From Collimonas sp. OK607 (GTDB taxonomy: Bacteria; Pseudomonadota; Gammaproteobacteria; Burkholderiales; Burkholderiaceae_D): 64,000 nucleotides of DNA. Location of the stretch: contig NZ_FOKF01000007.1 of NCBI RefSeq assembly GCF_900111995.1, forward strand, positions 93,328 to 157,327, given 5' to 3'. The notes under the pieces were generated by a model. The model was given only the letters and a program-made list of their open reading frames with translations, was not told the DNA's origin and made no database searches. Below are positions 45,634-55,412 of this stretch, piece by piece. The translations under genes and the position numbers were made by a program. Every line of letters starts with the position of its first letter. The stretch's first letter is position 1.

Positions 45634-46536
45634 GTGAAACCGCACCTCAATGCACAACGGCGCTTGCTCTTAAGCGGCGGCGCGGCCGGCATGCTGTTAA
45701 GCGCCCTGCCCGGTCTGGCTGCAGTCAAGACCGAAACGGCCACTGCGCCGCGCCGGGTAGTGGTGGCCGGCGGCGCCATCACCGAGGTGGTGTATGCGCT
45801 GGATGCCGGCGCGGTCCTGATTGGCGCCGATACCACCAGCACCTATCCCGCCGCAGCGCTGGCGTTACCCAAGATGGGCTACCAGCGCGCATTGTCGGCT
45901 GAAGGCGTGCTGTCGCTGCATCCCGATCTGTTACTGGCGTCTGCGGATGCCGGCCCACCGGCCACGCTGCAGCAGATTGCCGCAGCCGGAGTGCGAGTGA
46001 TCCGGCTTGGCGAGCGGCATGACGTAAATACCGTACGCGAGAAAATCACCGGTGTGGCCTCCGCTCTGGACTTGGCGCCACGCGGTAAAGTACTACTGCA
46101 ACGCTTCGACAGCGAATGGCAAACCGCATTGGTTGCGGTTCAAAATCAACGGCCGGCCAAGCCGCCGCGCGTCCTGTTCATCCTCAGTAATAGCGGCACG
46201 CAAGCCATGGTTGCAGGCCGGGATACAGCAGCCGACGCCATGATCCGTTACGCCGGAGCGGTCAACGCAACTTCAGATGGCAAGGGTTTCAAAGGTTACA
46301 AACCCCTGACCGCCGAAAGCGCGGTTGCCAGCGCTCCCGACATCTTGTTGATTGCCAGCGAAAGCCTGGCGGCGATAGGCGGCATCGACCGTTTGCTGGC
46401 CAGCCCCGGAATTTCCCTGACGCCGGCAGCCAAAGCGCGGCGGGTGGTGGCCGATATGGATTCATTGTTGCTGCTGGGGTTCGGTCCGCGTCTGCCGCAA
46501 GCGCTGAGCCAGCTGTCCACCCAACTGTATTCCTGA
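45634..46536 (+). CDS. hmuT: Haem ABC transporter substrate-binding protein HmuT
   Basis: The periplasmic haem-binding protein of the HmuTUV importer. From the GTG at 45634 (GGAG 8 bp upstream, 2 bp after hmuS) it is 300 residues. The N-terminus AQRRLLLSGGAAGMLLSALP contains twin arginines followed by a hydrophobic stretch, so export by Tat is possible. The class III binding-protein fold is shown by GGAITEVVYALDAGAVLIGAD and SLHPDLLLASADAGPP. The upstream open frame from 45577 overlaps hmuS and is unlikely. Confidence 0.93.
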   Translation: MKPHLNAQRRLLLSGGAAGMLLSALPGLAAVKTETATAPRRVVVAGGAITEVVYALDAGAVLIGADTTSTYPAAALALPKMGYQRALSAEGVLSLHPDLLLASADAGPPATLQQIAAAGVRVIRLGERHDVNTVREKITGVASALDLAPRGKVLLQRFDSEWQTALVAVQNQRPAKPPRVLFILSNSGTQAMVAGRDTAADAMIRYAGAVNATSDGKGFKGYKPLTAESAVASAPDILLIASESLAAIGGIDRLLASPGISLTPAAKARRVVADMDSLLLLGFGPRLPQALSQLSTQLYS

Positions 46537-46561
46537 CCATTGATCATTGACCAACGCTGCG

Positions 46562-47668
46562 ATGTCATCCTCATTTCCTAGCATCTTGCCCGGTTCTGCA
46601 GTCTCAACACCCCCTGTCCCCGAGTTGCCGCGCAAAAGCCGGCAACGCATGGTGCTGGCGGGCCTGTTGGTACTATTGATCGTCACCACGCTGTTATGCG
46701 CCGCATTGGGCGCTTATCCAATCAATCCCTGGCGCATCCCGCTGCTGCTGTGGCCTGGCAGTCAACTCGACATGGACGATACGCAAACCCGTGCGGTATT
46801 GATGGATATCCGCTTGCCGCGGGTGCTGCTGGCGATCCTGGTCGGTTGCGGCTTCGGCGCTGCAGGCAGCGCCATGCAAGCCTTGTTTCGCAATCCGCTG
46901 GCCGATCCGGGCCTGATCGGCGTCTCCAGCGGCGCTGCGCTCGGGGCGGCACTGACCATCGTGCTGGGCACCACTCTATGGCCGAACGCATTGCGCATGG
47001 TCGGCATTTACGCGCCGATGCTGGCTGCCTTCATCGGCGCCCTGGCGGTGGCAATGCTGGTGTATAGGATCGGTGCTGCTCGCGGCCGTCTGGCGTTGCC
47101 TCTGCTACTGCTGGCCGGGATCGCCATCAACGCCATCGTCGGCGCTGCCATCGGCCTGCTGATCTACGTCGCCAGCGACGACCAGTTGCGCACACTCACT
47201 TTCTGGAATCTCGGCAGCCTGGCCGGTGCACAGTGGTCCTTGCTGGCAGTGGCGACGCCGGTGGTGGTATTCAGCATCGCCGCCCTGGCGCGCCATTCCG
47301 CGGCGCTGAATGCCATGTTGCTGGGAGAAGCAGAAGCCATGCATCTGGGCGTGCCGGTACAAGCCATCAAACGCCAGGTGCTGATTGCCAGCGCGCTGTG
47401 CGTCGGCGCACTGGTGGCTTGCACCGGCACTATCGGTTTCATCGGCTTGGTGGCGCCGCATTGCATCCGCCTGGCATGCGGTCCGGACCAGCGCGTGGTG
47501 TTGCCCGGAGCGTTGCTGTTCGGCGCCATCCTGACCTTGGCTGCAGACCTGATCGCACGCACCGTTGCAGCCCCGGCTGAAATGCCTTTGGGTATCCTTA
47601 CTGCGTTGCTAGGCGGGCCGTTCTTCATGGTGCTGCTGTGGCGTCGGCGCGGGCAACTGGGTCTCTAA
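46562..47668 (+). CDS. hmuU: Haem ABC transporter permease HmuU (FecCD family)
   Basis: A BtuC/FecCD-type inner-membrane permease with about ten helices. The FecCD signatures are seen: RLPRVLLAILVGCGFGAAGS with AMQALFRNPLADPGLIGVSS, GFIGLVAPHCIRL and PAEMPLGILTALLGGPFFMVLL. I start at ATG 46562 (MSSSFPSILPG); an in-frame TTG at 46547 is possible. It lies between hmuT and hmuV. Confidence 0.94.
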   Translation: MSSSFPSILPGSAVSTPPVPELPRKSRQRMVLAGLLVLLIVTTLLCAALGAYPINPWRIPLLLWPGSQLDMDDTQTRAVLMDIRLPRVLLAILVGCGFGAAGSAMQALFRNPLADPGLIGVSSGAALGAALTIVLGTTLWPNALRMVGIYAPMLAAFIGALAVAMLVYRIGAARGRLALPLLLLAGIAINAIVGAAIGLLIYVASDDQLRTLTFWNLGSLAGAQWSLLAVATPVVVFSIAALARHSAALNAMLLGEAEAMHLGVPVQAIKRQVLIASALCVGALVACTGTIGFIGLVAPHCIRLACGPDQRVVLPGALLFGAILTLAADLIARTVAAPAEMPLGILTALLGGPFFMVLLWRRRGQLGL

Positions 47669-47686
47669 CCAATCTGGAATAACACG

Positions 47687-48508
47687 ATGTTAATGGCAAG
47701 CGATCTCTCAATGCGGCGCGGCAGTAAAACCATCTTGCGCAACCTCAGCCTGCATATCCGGCCGGGCGAAATTGTCGCCCTGCTGGGTCGCAACGGCGCC
47801 GGTAAAAGTACGTTACTGAAAGCCATGTCCGGCGAGTTCCATGGCAAGCTGCAAAATAGCGAAGCACAACTAACCGGACATATCACGCTCAACGGCACTC
47901 CGCTTACGCAACTGACGCCGCAGCAACTGGCCACTACCCGCGCGGTCTTGCCGCAAAGCGTGCAATTTTCTTTTCCATTCACGGCCATGGAAATCGCGTT
48001 GCTGGGCCGTTATCCGCATGGCGGCGGTGGCAGCATGAATGACCGCCTGATTGCCATGGAAGCGCTGGCGCTGGCCGGCGCCGCCACACTGGCAGAGCGC
48101 GACGTCACCACACTCTCCGGCGGCGAGTTGGCACGGGTGCAATTTGCCCGGGTGCTGGCGCAATTGCGGCCACAACATGGGCATGGTCAGTCGCAGCCTG
48201 CCGCACGCTATTTGCTGCTTGATGAACCGACAGCAGCACTGGATCTGGCGCATCAGCACCATTTTCTCAGCACTTTGCGGCATTTGACGAAAGAATGGAA
48301 TATCGGCGTACTGGCTATCATGCACGACCCCAACCTGGCGGCGCGCTATGCCGATCAGCTAGCCTGGCTGGCGGATGGCACCCTGCTGGCGCAGGATACG
48401 CCGGCACTGACCATGACGCCGCATATCGTCAGGACTTGCCTGGGGATTGATGTCGACGTAGTCCGGCAAGCCGGTAAGCCGCCGTTTGCGATGCCTTGCA
48501 TGGCCTGA
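47687..48508 (+). CDS. hmuV: Haem ABC transporter ATP-binding protein HmuV
   Basis: The 273-residue ATPase of the haem importer: Walker A GRNGAGKSTLLKAM, the ABC signature LSGGELARVQFARVL, and Walker B YLLLDEPTAALDL followed by the switch His in IMHDPNLAARYAD. A short Gln/His-rich insert (RPQHGHGQSQPAARY) precedes Walker B, as in other HmuV proteins. It ends the operon and converges with rmuC across 48 bp. Confidence 0.94.
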   Translation: MLMASDLSMRRGSKTILRNLSLHIRPGEIVALLGRNGAGKSTLLKAMSGEFHGKLQNSEAQLTGHITLNGTPLTQLTPQQLATTRAVLPQSVQFSFPFTAMEIALLGRYPHGGGGSMNDRLIAMEALALAGAATLAERDVTTLSGGELARVQFARVLAQLRPQHGHGQSQPAARYLLLDEPTAALDLAHQHHFLSTLRHLTKEWNIGVLAIMHDPNLAARYADQLAWLADGTLLAQDTPALTMTPHIVRTCLGIDVDVVRQAGKPPFAMPCMA

Positions 48509-48556
48509 TATCGATCGGCGCGGCTCCTGCCAGAAGACAACGCCGAAGATGCTATT

Positions 48557-50029
48557 TCAGCTTTCGTCGTCGGGCGCCAATTCCGGCTCCGGCTCTTTAC
48601 CCAACAGGCGCTGCGCTGCATCGCTCGGCAACGCTTCCACCGATTTCAGCTTGCGCGCCATCTGGCGGGTGCGCACTTCCGCCTGATCGATATTCTTGGC
48701 GGCACGTTCCAGCGTCAATTTGGTTGCGGCCAACACGTCGCCGAACTTGCCGAATTCGGTCTTCACCGCGCCCAGCACTTGCCATACTTCGGATGAACGT
48801 TTCTCCAGCGCCAGCGTCCGGAAGCCCATCTGCAGGCTGTTCAGCAAGGCCGACAAGGTAGACGGCCCGGCAATGCTGATCCGGTGCACCCGCTGCAATT
48901 CATCGGCAAGACCGGGGCGGCGCATGACTTCGGCATACAGGCCTTCGGTCGGCAGGAACAGGATGGCGAAATCGGTGGTCAGCGGCGGTGACAGGTATTT
49001 CTCGGCAATCGTCTTGGCTTCGCCGCGCACCGCGCGCTCCAGTTCGCGCGAAGCAAGCGCCACACCCTCGGCATCGGCGCGATCAGCAGCGTCGGCCAGG
49101 CGTTCGTATTGTTCTTTCGGGAATTTGGCGTCGATCGGCATCCACACCGGCGTGCCGCCATCGTCATTGCCAGGCAGCTTGATGGCGAACTCGACTCGCT
49201 CGCCACTGCCAGGGACAGTTTCCACATTCTTGGCATACTGTTCCGGCGTCAGCACCTGCTCCAACAGCATTTCAAGCTGGACTTCACCCCAGGTACCGCG
49301 CGTCTTGACGTTGGTCAGCACGCGCTTGAGGTCGCCGACGCCGATGGCCAGTTGCTGCATCTCGCCCAGCCCTTGATGCACCTTTTCCAGGCGATCAGAG
49401 ACGATCTTGAACGATTCGCCCAGGCGCTGCTCCAGCGTTGCGTGCAATTTCTCATCCACGGTCTTGCGCATTTCTTCGAGGCGCAAGCCATTGTCGTTTT
49501 GCAGATCCTTGATCTTGGCTTCTAGCGTGGCGCGCACTTCTGCCATCCGCTGCGCATTCGATTCGGTGAGTGCCGCCAACGTCTGGTTCAGCGTATCGCC
49601 GAAGCGTTTGAGCGACTGCGCCTGTTCTTCGCGATTGGTCTGCGCCTGCTGGTTCATCGCCAGGCGCATACTGTCGAGCTGCTGGGCGTTGGTTTCGTTG
49701 AGCTTGACCAGTTGCTGGGCAAAGGTATCGATCTGGTTGTTTTGCAAAGTCGCGACGCTGGTCATTTGCGCCGCCAGGGTTTGCTGCAACTGGCCGAAAT
49801 TACTGCCCAGCTCCTGGCGCATGCCTTGCGCGCTGGTTTGCACCTCGCTGCGCAGTTCGCGTTGCTGGCGCTCGCCGATATCTTGTTGGTGGCGTTGCAA
49901 ATCACTCTGCAATTGCTGCAGTTGCTGCGCCGGATCCGTACCGCGTGAATTGCGTACGATGGCGATAATCTGCAGCACGATGATAACGGCGGCAACGGCT
50001 AGCAAAATGAGCAACTCTGATGATGTCAT
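48557..50029 (-). CDS. rmuC: DNA recombination protein RmuC
   Basis: RmuC limits inversion-type rearrangements at short repeats; the C-terminal part resembles a nuclease fold. The 490-residue protein has an N-terminal membrane helix (about 4-24), a long coiled coil (about 30-215, rich in Gln and Glu heptads), and the RmuC domain (TRGTWGEVQLEMLLEQVLTP, VWMPIDAKFPKEQYERL). The C-terminal tail is acidic. Confidence 0.93.
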   Translation of the reverse strand: MTSSELLILLAVAAVIIVLQIIAIVRNSRGTDPAQQLQQLQSDLQRHQQDIGERQQRELRSEVQTSAQGMRQELGSNFGQLQQTLAAQMTSVATLQNNQIDTFAQQLVKLNETNAQQLDSMRLAMNQQAQTNREEQAQSLKRFGDTLNQTLAALTESNAQRMAEVRATLEAKIKDLQNDNGLRLEEMRKTVDEKLHATLEQRLGESFKIVSDRLEKVHQGLGEMQQLAIGVGDLKRVLTNVKTRGTWGEVQLEMLLEQVLTPEQYAKNVETVPGSGERVEFAIKLPGNDDGGTPVWMPIDAKFPKEQYERLADAADRADAEGVALASRELERAVRGEAKTIAEKYLSPPLTTDFAILFLPTEGLYAEVMRRPGLADELQRVHRISIAGPSTLSALLNSLQMGFRTLALEKRSSEVWQVLGAVKTEFGKFGDVLAATKLTLERAAKNIDQAEVRTRQMARKLKSVEALPSDAAQRLLGKEPEPELAPDDES

Positions 50030-50092
50030 GTGTTCCTGAATTGATTGAAAACTGCGAAATTGTAAATTGCTGGACTGTTGGCTAGAGCGAAA

Positions 50093-50530
50093 TCACGGGT
50101 GGACGTCGGCTTTGTTGCGCATCCAGTCCGCGGTCTGGAAGAACGATGTCAGCAAATGCTCCTGCAGCCGCTCCCCCATGCCGACATCCTGCATCGCCAG
50201 CGCCATGCAGCGCAGCCACTGGTCGCGCTCCGGCGAGGCGATCGCATACGGTAAATGACGGGCGCGCAGGCGCGGATGGCCGAATTGTTCTATATACAAA
50301 TCGGGGCCGCCGCTCCAGCCGCTTAAAAACCAGTAAAATTTGTCGCGCGAACCATCCAGCGTAGTCGGATGCAAGGCCCGGATCACCGAAAATTGCGGCT
50401 CCAGGTCCATCAGGTCGTAAAAACGGTCGACCAGTTCGCGCAACTTATCGGCGCCTCCTATCATGTCGTAGAGGCTGGCCTGTTGCTGATCCGCCGGCTC
50501 GGTGGCGGAAGTGGTGTTTTCTGTAGTCAT
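50093..50530 (-). CDS. Group II truncated haemoglobin
   Basis: A 145-residue trHbII-type globin: SLYDMIGGADKLRELVDRFY at the start, ALHP, FYWFLSGWSGGPDLYIEQFG with the distal-side Trp, and GHPRLRARHLP with the proximal His. Family members bind O2 or NO. The first 18 residues are low complexity. It lies 63 bp before rmuC on the same strand, about 1.5 kb from the haem operon, but there is no evidence of a shared promoter. Confidence 0.93.
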   Translation of the reverse strand: MTTENTTSATEPADQQQASLYDMIGGADKLRELVDRFYDLMDLEPQFSVIRALHPTTLDGSRDKFYWFLSGWSGGPDLYIEQFGHPRLRARHLPYAIASPERDQWLRCMALAMQDVGMGERLQEHLLTSFFQTADWMRNKADVHP

Positions 50531-50603
50531 GGGGAAAAATAATAGCGTAAGCCGGCATTATCCCCGAAATGACGTTACAGGGTGTCGAATCAAATCGCGC
50601 AAC

Positions 50604-53108
50604 TCAAGCTTCGCGCAAGGTTTGCAAAGGCGGTTGATTCAACACATGCCGCAATCCGACCCAGCCGCCGGCAAACGTGCAGATCGCACCGATCGCCATA
50701 CCGGCCAGCCATACCAGCGGGCTGAAGGTCCAGGTAAAGTTGAATACGTAGTGCGCCAGAGCCCAGCCGATCGCCGCGGCGCCGCTGGCCGCCAGGAAAC
50801 CGGCGAGACTGCCGATCAAACCGAATTCTATCCATTGCGATTGCGACAATTGCTTGCGGGTTGCACCCAGCGCGCGCAGCAAGCCGGCTTCGCGGGTCCG
50901 TTCGTCTTGCGATCCGACAAGTGCCGCATACAGCACCAACGCACCGGACAACAACGTAAACAAGAAAAGGAACTCAACAGCCGCCACAACCTGATCAATC
51001 ACGCCCTGGATCTGCTTGATGACGCTACCGATATCAACCACCGTCAGGTTAGGGAAATCGCGTGTTAGTTCATTGCTGAAATTGGCATGAGCATCCGGCA
51101 AATTGAATGCGGTGATCCAGGTTTGCGGCATATCGGCCATCAGCTTGGGATTGAGAATCACAAAGAAATTGACGCGCATCGAACCCCACTCCAGCTTGCG
51201 CAAACTGGTAATCGGCGCACTCACCAGCTGGCCGGCGATATCGAACTGCAGCGTATCGCCAAGCTTCAGGTTCAAGGTTTTCGCCAAGCCCTCTTCAACC
51301 GAGGCGGCGGCTTGCGTATCGTCAAACCAGCGGCCGGCGCTCACCGTGTTCTGGGCCGGCACCTGATTCATGGTGGACAGGTTGAATTCGCGGTCGACCA
51401 GGCGCTTGGCCTTGTCTTCGGGATAGGTATCGGCGGTGATCGGCTTGCCGTTGACCTGGGTCAGGCGGCCGCGAATCATTGGGAACAACTGCGGCTGGGC
51501 GATACCAATCGCTTGCAAGCGGTGCGTAATCTCGGCGCGTTGGTCATCCTGGATATTGATCACAAAACGGTTAGGAGCGTCAGCCGGCGTCGCCTGGCGC
51601 CAGGCGCCGACCAGATCGCCGCGGATGACCGTCAGCAGCAGCAAGGCCATCAAACCCAGCGACAAGGCGACAATTTGCACGATGGTGGCCACCGGCCGCC
51701 GCTGCAGAGCAGTCAACGCAAAGCGCCAGCTTGGATTACGCGACAGACTACGCACATGGCGCGAGGCTTTCAGCGCCAGCCAGCCCAGCAAGGCGAACAC
51801 GGCAAAGCCACCCAAAAACCCGAGCGCAGTCAGCAAACCCAGTTTCACATCGCCTGCCTGCCACAACAGCAAGCCGATGAACGTCAGCGTACCAAACCCG
51901 TAGGTAGCCAGCACCAGCGCTTGCGGCGCATCTTGCTCGCGCCGGATCACGCGGTTATGCGGTACATTGCGCAGTTGCAGGATAGGCGGCAAGGCAAAGC
52001 CGATCAGCAGCAGCATGCCGGTGATCAAACCTTGCAAAGCAGGCATCACGCTGGCGCTCGGCAAATCGCTGGCGACAAATTTCCCCAGCAGATCGAGCAA
52101 CATGAAATGCGCGCCGAAACCGAGCGCTACGCCTATCAGGCTGCCGGCCAGGCCAATCAGCAGAAATTCCAGCAAATACAATTGCGTCACCTGGTTTTGC
52201 GTCAAACCCAGGCAGCGCAACATGGCGCAGGCGTCCAGGTGACGCAGCATGAAGCGGCGCGCTGCCATCGCTACCGCAACTGCCGCCAGCAAGGCTGACA
52301 ACAAGCCGACCAGCGACAGGAATTGCTGGCCGCGATCCAGTGTCGCGCGCATTTCAGGACGACCGTTTTCCAGGCCCTCGATGCGCACGCCTTTGAGGTT
52401 TTCGCGGCTGATATCGCTCTCTACCCATTTCTGGAAATCCTGCACCTGTTGCGGGGCGCCGGCCAGCAGCAAACGATAGGTAACCCGCGAGCCGTCCTGG
52501 ATCAGGTTGGTGGATGCCAGATCGGCCATCGACAACATCACGCGCGGTGCAAAATTGATGAAACCGCTACCACGGTCAGGTTCGACCACCAGCACTTTGG
52601 CGATCTTGAAAGTACGGTCGCCGAGCTTGAGCGGATCGCCCACCGCCAGGTTCAGCGCGGTCAGCATGTTGGAATCCAGCCAGACTGTGCCTGCGGCAGG
52701 AATCTCCCGGGTCTTGGCGTCCGTCCCGCCGACGCTATCGGCGACCACCAAGGTGCCGCGTAGCGGGTAACCGGCGCTAACCGCTTTCAGGGAAGCCAGC
52801 TGCGATCTGGCGCTGTCGCCATCGCCGGCGATGGCCATGCTGGGAAATACAACCGTGTCAGCCAAGGTCAGTTGACGGCGTTCTGCCTCTTTGCGCCAGT
52901 TGGGGGCAATGCGCTGATCGCCTGAAATAAGCAGGTCGGCGCCCAGCAACTGATGCGCATCGCGGTTCATCCCGGCTCGCATCCGGTCTACAAAAAAGCC
53001 GACTGCCGATAAGGAGGCAACGGCCACAATCAAAGCGATCAGCAAGAAACGTAACTCACCTGCGCGCCAGTCGCGCTGGGTCATGCGTAAGGACTGCAAA
53101 AAAATCAT
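50604..53108 (-). CDS. FtsX-type ABC transporter permease (YbbP-like)
   Basis: An 834-residue inner-membrane protein with two FtsX-type transmembrane domains and a MacB-like periplasmic region after the first helix, about ten helices in all. The pattern matches YbbP, which works with the ATPase YbbA. No ATPase gene is adjacent in the window. I start at ATG 53108, which overlaps the DUF4126 stop by 4 bp (ATGA); the open frame begins 39 bp earlier. The substrate is unknown. Confidence 0.9.
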   Translation of the reverse strand: MIFLQSLRMTQRDWRAGELRFLLIALIVAVASLSAVGFFVDRMRAGMNRDAHQLLGADLLISGDQRIAPNWRKEAERRQLTLADTVVFPSMAIAGDGDSARSQLASLKAVSAGYPLRGTLVVADSVGGTDAKTREIPAAGTVWLDSNMLTALNLAVGDPLKLGDRTFKIAKVLVVEPDRGSGFINFAPRVMLSMADLASTNLIQDGSRVTYRLLLAGAPQQVQDFQKWVESDISRENLKGVRIEGLENGRPEMRATLDRGQQFLSLVGLLSALLAAVAVAMAARRFMLRHLDACAMLRCLGLTQNQVTQLYLLEFLLIGLAGSLIGVALGFGAHFMLLDLLGKFVASDLPSASVMPALQGLITGMLLLIGFALPPILQLRNVPHNRVIRREQDAPQALVLATYGFGTLTFIGLLLWQAGDVKLGLLTALGFLGGFAVFALLGWLALKASRHVRSLSRNPSWRFALTALQRRPVATIVQIVALSLGLMALLLLTVIRGDLVGAWRQATPADAPNRFVINIQDDQRAEITHRLQAIGIAQPQLFPMIRGRLTQVNGKPITADTYPEDKAKRLVDREFNLSTMNQVPAQNTVSAGRWFDDTQAAASVEEGLAKTLNLKLGDTLQFDIAGQLVSAPITSLRKLEWGSMRVNFFVILNPKLMADMPQTWITAFNLPDAHANFSNELTRDFPNLTVVDIGSVIKQIQGVIDQVVAAVEFLFLFTLLSGALVLYAALVGSQDERTREAGLLRALGATRKQLSQSQWIEFGLIGSLAGFLAASGAAAIGWALAHYVFNFTWTFSPLVWLAGMAIGAICTFAGGWVGLRHVLNQPPLQTLREA

Positions 53109-53689
53109 GTGGCGAGCCTTTGAAATACCCAACGTAATCCGCGCCACAACTTAGGCAGTAGCCAGATCGCAAACAGGAAAAACAGGAACAGAAACGCAAA
53201 CAACAGCCAGGGATGGAAAAACGCCGCCCATAAACCCCCGAGCACAGTCGCATCTTCGGAAAACGAAGCGGCCCAGTTGCTCAAAGGCTCCGGCGTGGTG
53301 TTGATCATTGCCCGGCTGCCGGCCTTGGTAGCGTGCGCACCTAGCGCAAAAGTGCCGCCGATCAGTGCCGCCACCGTGGTCCAGGCCGGATCCATGTGGC
53401 CCATGGCGGCTACCGCGAGGATGGCGCCGGCCGGAATCCGGATAAAGGTGTGGACCGCGTCCCAGACTGAATCAAGTCCGGGAATCTTATCCACCAAAAA
53501 CTCGATGGCTGCCAGCAAGCCGGTAACACCGATCACCCATGGAGATTCCAGTATCTGCAGCGCCTGTGGCAGATCGATCCAGCCGAGGCGGCCGAACCAG
53601 CCGGCGATGAACAGCGCCATATACAGGCGGATGCCGCTGGCCCACGATAAGCCACCGGCCAGCGCAGCGCTGGAAAGTGTATCAATCAT
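53105..53689 (-). CDS. DUF4126 membrane protein
   Basis: A 194-residue integral membrane protein of the DUF4126 family with about five helices: SSAALAGGLSWASGIRLYMA at the start, GAILAVAAMGHMDPAWTTVA in the middle, and a hydrophobic C-terminal segment (WLLFAFLFLFFLFAIWLLPK). Its function is unknown. It is translationally coupled to the FtsX-type permease by a 4-bp overlap. Confidence 0.87.
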   Translation of the reverse strand: MIDTLSSAALAGGLSWASGIRLYMALFIAGWFGRLGWIDLPQALQILESPWVIGVTGLLAAIEFLVDKIPGLDSVWDAVHTFIRIPAGAILAVAAMGHMDPAWTTVAALIGGTFALGAHATKAGSRAMINTTPEPLSNWAASFSEDATVLGGLWAAFFHPWLLFAFLFLFFLFAIWLLPKLWRGLRWVFQRLAT

Positions 53690-53887
53690 GATGTCCCCTC
53701 TTTCTCCGGATTCAATCTGATTTCAGTGTTACAGGTAGCGTAACGTAAACCTGCATCAGGCGCGCAAGATTAGCTATCTAGCAGACAAAAATCGGCCGCA
53801 GGAGTTCGACAACCCTGCAAATCGACAACACACGGGAAATAACGAAAAAGAGGATGGTCGCCGCCAAACTGTGGCGGCGCCAGGGAA

Positions 53888-54979
53888 TTACTTGGAATCG
53901 ACCAGCGGTGCAACCTGCACATCGCCGCATTGGGCACGATGCCTCAGGGCATGATCCATCAGCACCAGGGCCAGCATGGCCTCGGCAATCGGTGTCGCGC
54001 GGATTCCCACGCAGGGATCATGACGGCCGAAAGTCTCGACCGTGGCCGGATTGCCCTGCTTGTCGATCGACTGCCGCGGCGTGCGGATGCTGGATGTCGG
54101 CTTGATGGCGATCGACACGGTGATGTCCTGGCCGCTCGAAATGCCGCCCAGGATGCCGCCTGCATTATTGGTCAGGAAACCGTTGCGGGTGATTTCATCG
54201 CCATGCTGCGATCCCTTTTGCGCCACCGAGGCAAACCCGGCGCCGATTTCCACGCCTTTGACAGCATTGATACCCATCATGGCGTAGCCGATTTCGGCAT
54301 CCAGCTTGTCGTACAAAGGTTCGCCCAAGCCAACCGGCACCTTGGAGGCGACGACATCAATACGGGCGCCGCAGGAATCGCCATCTTTGCGCAACGCATC
54401 CATATATGCTTCAAGTTCGGCGATCTGGCTTACATTGGCGGCAAAAAACGGGTTATTCGGTACATGGTCCCAGGACTCGAAAGCGACAGGGATTTCGCCC
54501 AACTGGCTCATGCAGCCCTTGAAAGTGGTGCCGTATTGCTGCAGCAGCCACTTCTTGGCGATGGCCGCAGCACCCACCATGGGCGCCGTCAGGCGTGCCG
54601 ACGAACGGCCGCCGCCGCGCGGATCGCGGATGCCGTACTTTTGCCAATAGGTAAAATCGGCGTGGCCGGGGCGGAAAGTGTCGACGATATTGCCGTAATC
54701 CTTGCTACGCTGATCCTGGTTGCGGATCAACAGCATGATCGGGGTGCCGGTGGTCTTGCCTTCATAGACGCCGGACAGGATTTCCACCGTGTCCGGCTCC
54801 TGGCGCTGGGTAACGTGGCGGGAAGTACCCGGCTTGCGGCGATCCAGGTCGGGTTGGATATCGGCTTCGGACAATTCCAGTCCCGGCGGGCAGCCGTCGA
54901 CTATGCAGCCGATGGCCGGGCCATGTGATTCGCCGAAATTGGTGACGCTAAACAGACTGCCGAAGGTATTGCCGGGCAT
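53888..54979 (-). CDS. aroC: Chorismate synthase
   Basis: AroC converts EPSP to chorismate, using reduced FMN, as the last step of the shikimate pathway. The 363-residue protein shows [11 protein letters not shown] near the N-terminus, GRSSARLTA, and [20 protein letters not shown] with GGISSGQDI near the C-terminus. The length is normal. It is a single gene with gaps of about 200 bp downstream and 430 bp upstream. Confidence 0.98.
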   Translation of the reverse strand: MPGNTFGSLFSVTNFGESHGPAIGCIVDGCPPGLELSEADIQPDLDRRKPGTSRHVTQRQEPDTVEILSGVYEGKTTGTPIMLLIRNQDQRSKDYGNIVDTFRPGHADFTYWQKYGIRDPRGGGRSSARLTAPMVGAAAIAKKWLLQQYGTTFKGCMSQLGEIPVAFESWDHVPNNPFFAANVSQIAELEAYMDALRKDGDSCGARIDVVASKVPVGLGEPLYDKLDAEIGYAMMGINAVKGVEIGAGFASVAQKGSQHGDEITRNGFLTNNAGGILGGISSGQDITVSIAIKPTSSIRTPRQSIDKQGNPATVETFGRHDPCVGIRATPIAEAMLALVLMDHALRHRAQCGDVQVAPLVDSK

Positions 54980-55164
54980 GATAATCCAGATAAAAAAGGG
55001 CTGAAAAATGTGATTTTACCAGCGCAGGCGCCGTGATAGTGAATCGGGCGTCACAAACATTGCTTTTTTATCACCAAATAAAGGATGGGCGTAAAGAAAA
55101 ATAGAAATGTCCGCTTTTTGAATGACTTTTTTAAGGTCTATGCGACGAGCAGCACGAACTAACC

Positions 55165-55218
55165 GGGGTCAGAGTGAACTTTCGGTATGTTTTACCGCCG
55201 AAACTTCACTCTGACCCC
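55165..55218. repeat. REP-like hairpin, copy A
   Basis: GGGGTCAGAGTGAA (55165-55178) and TTCACTCTGACCCC (55205-55218) form a perfect 14-bp stem, extended by TTTCGG/CCGAAA after one mismatch. The flank TTAGTGGACCACGGAG (55221-55236) recurs, reverse-complemented with one mismatch, next to copy C at 63.6 kb. Confidence 0.8.
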
Positions 55219-55305
55219 GCTTAGTGGACCACGGAGCAGTAGTCATAAAACACAAAGAAACAAACCTGCGACAAGTGAAGTGCAGTTCTCCGAATCCGTG
55301 ATGTA

Positions 55306-55350
55306 GGGTCAGAGTCAAGTTTCGTGATAAAACCTGCGAAAGTCGACTCT
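55306..55350. repeat. REP-like hairpin, degenerate copy B
   Basis: GGGTCAGAGTC (55306-55316) is followed by TTTCG (55320-55324) and, after a 12-base loop, by CGAAA (55337-55341) and GACTCT (55345-55350). The inner stems match copies A and C, but the outer GGGT arm has no partner. Confidence 0.65.
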
Positions 55351-55412
55351 CGTATATTGAGCATGCCGCATCACTATGCCGTCGATTCGCAACCGAATGG
55401 GGACAGCGGAAT

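Larger units (their letters stand above)
54980..55412. other. 433-bp gap with two GGGTCAGAGT hairpins
   Basis: No gene is visible. It includes the aroC leader, the hairpin copies at 55165-55218 and 55306-55350, and a linker between them with short purine-rich runs. The end near 55400 belongs to the 3' side of the MFS-PlsC gene; I see no terminator for it. Confidence 0.6.

Noticed and set aside
51087..52298. 403-codon plus-strand frame inside the FtsX-type permease
   Set aside because: Gln/His/Arg-rich antisense shadow without motifs; the permease frame is coherent.
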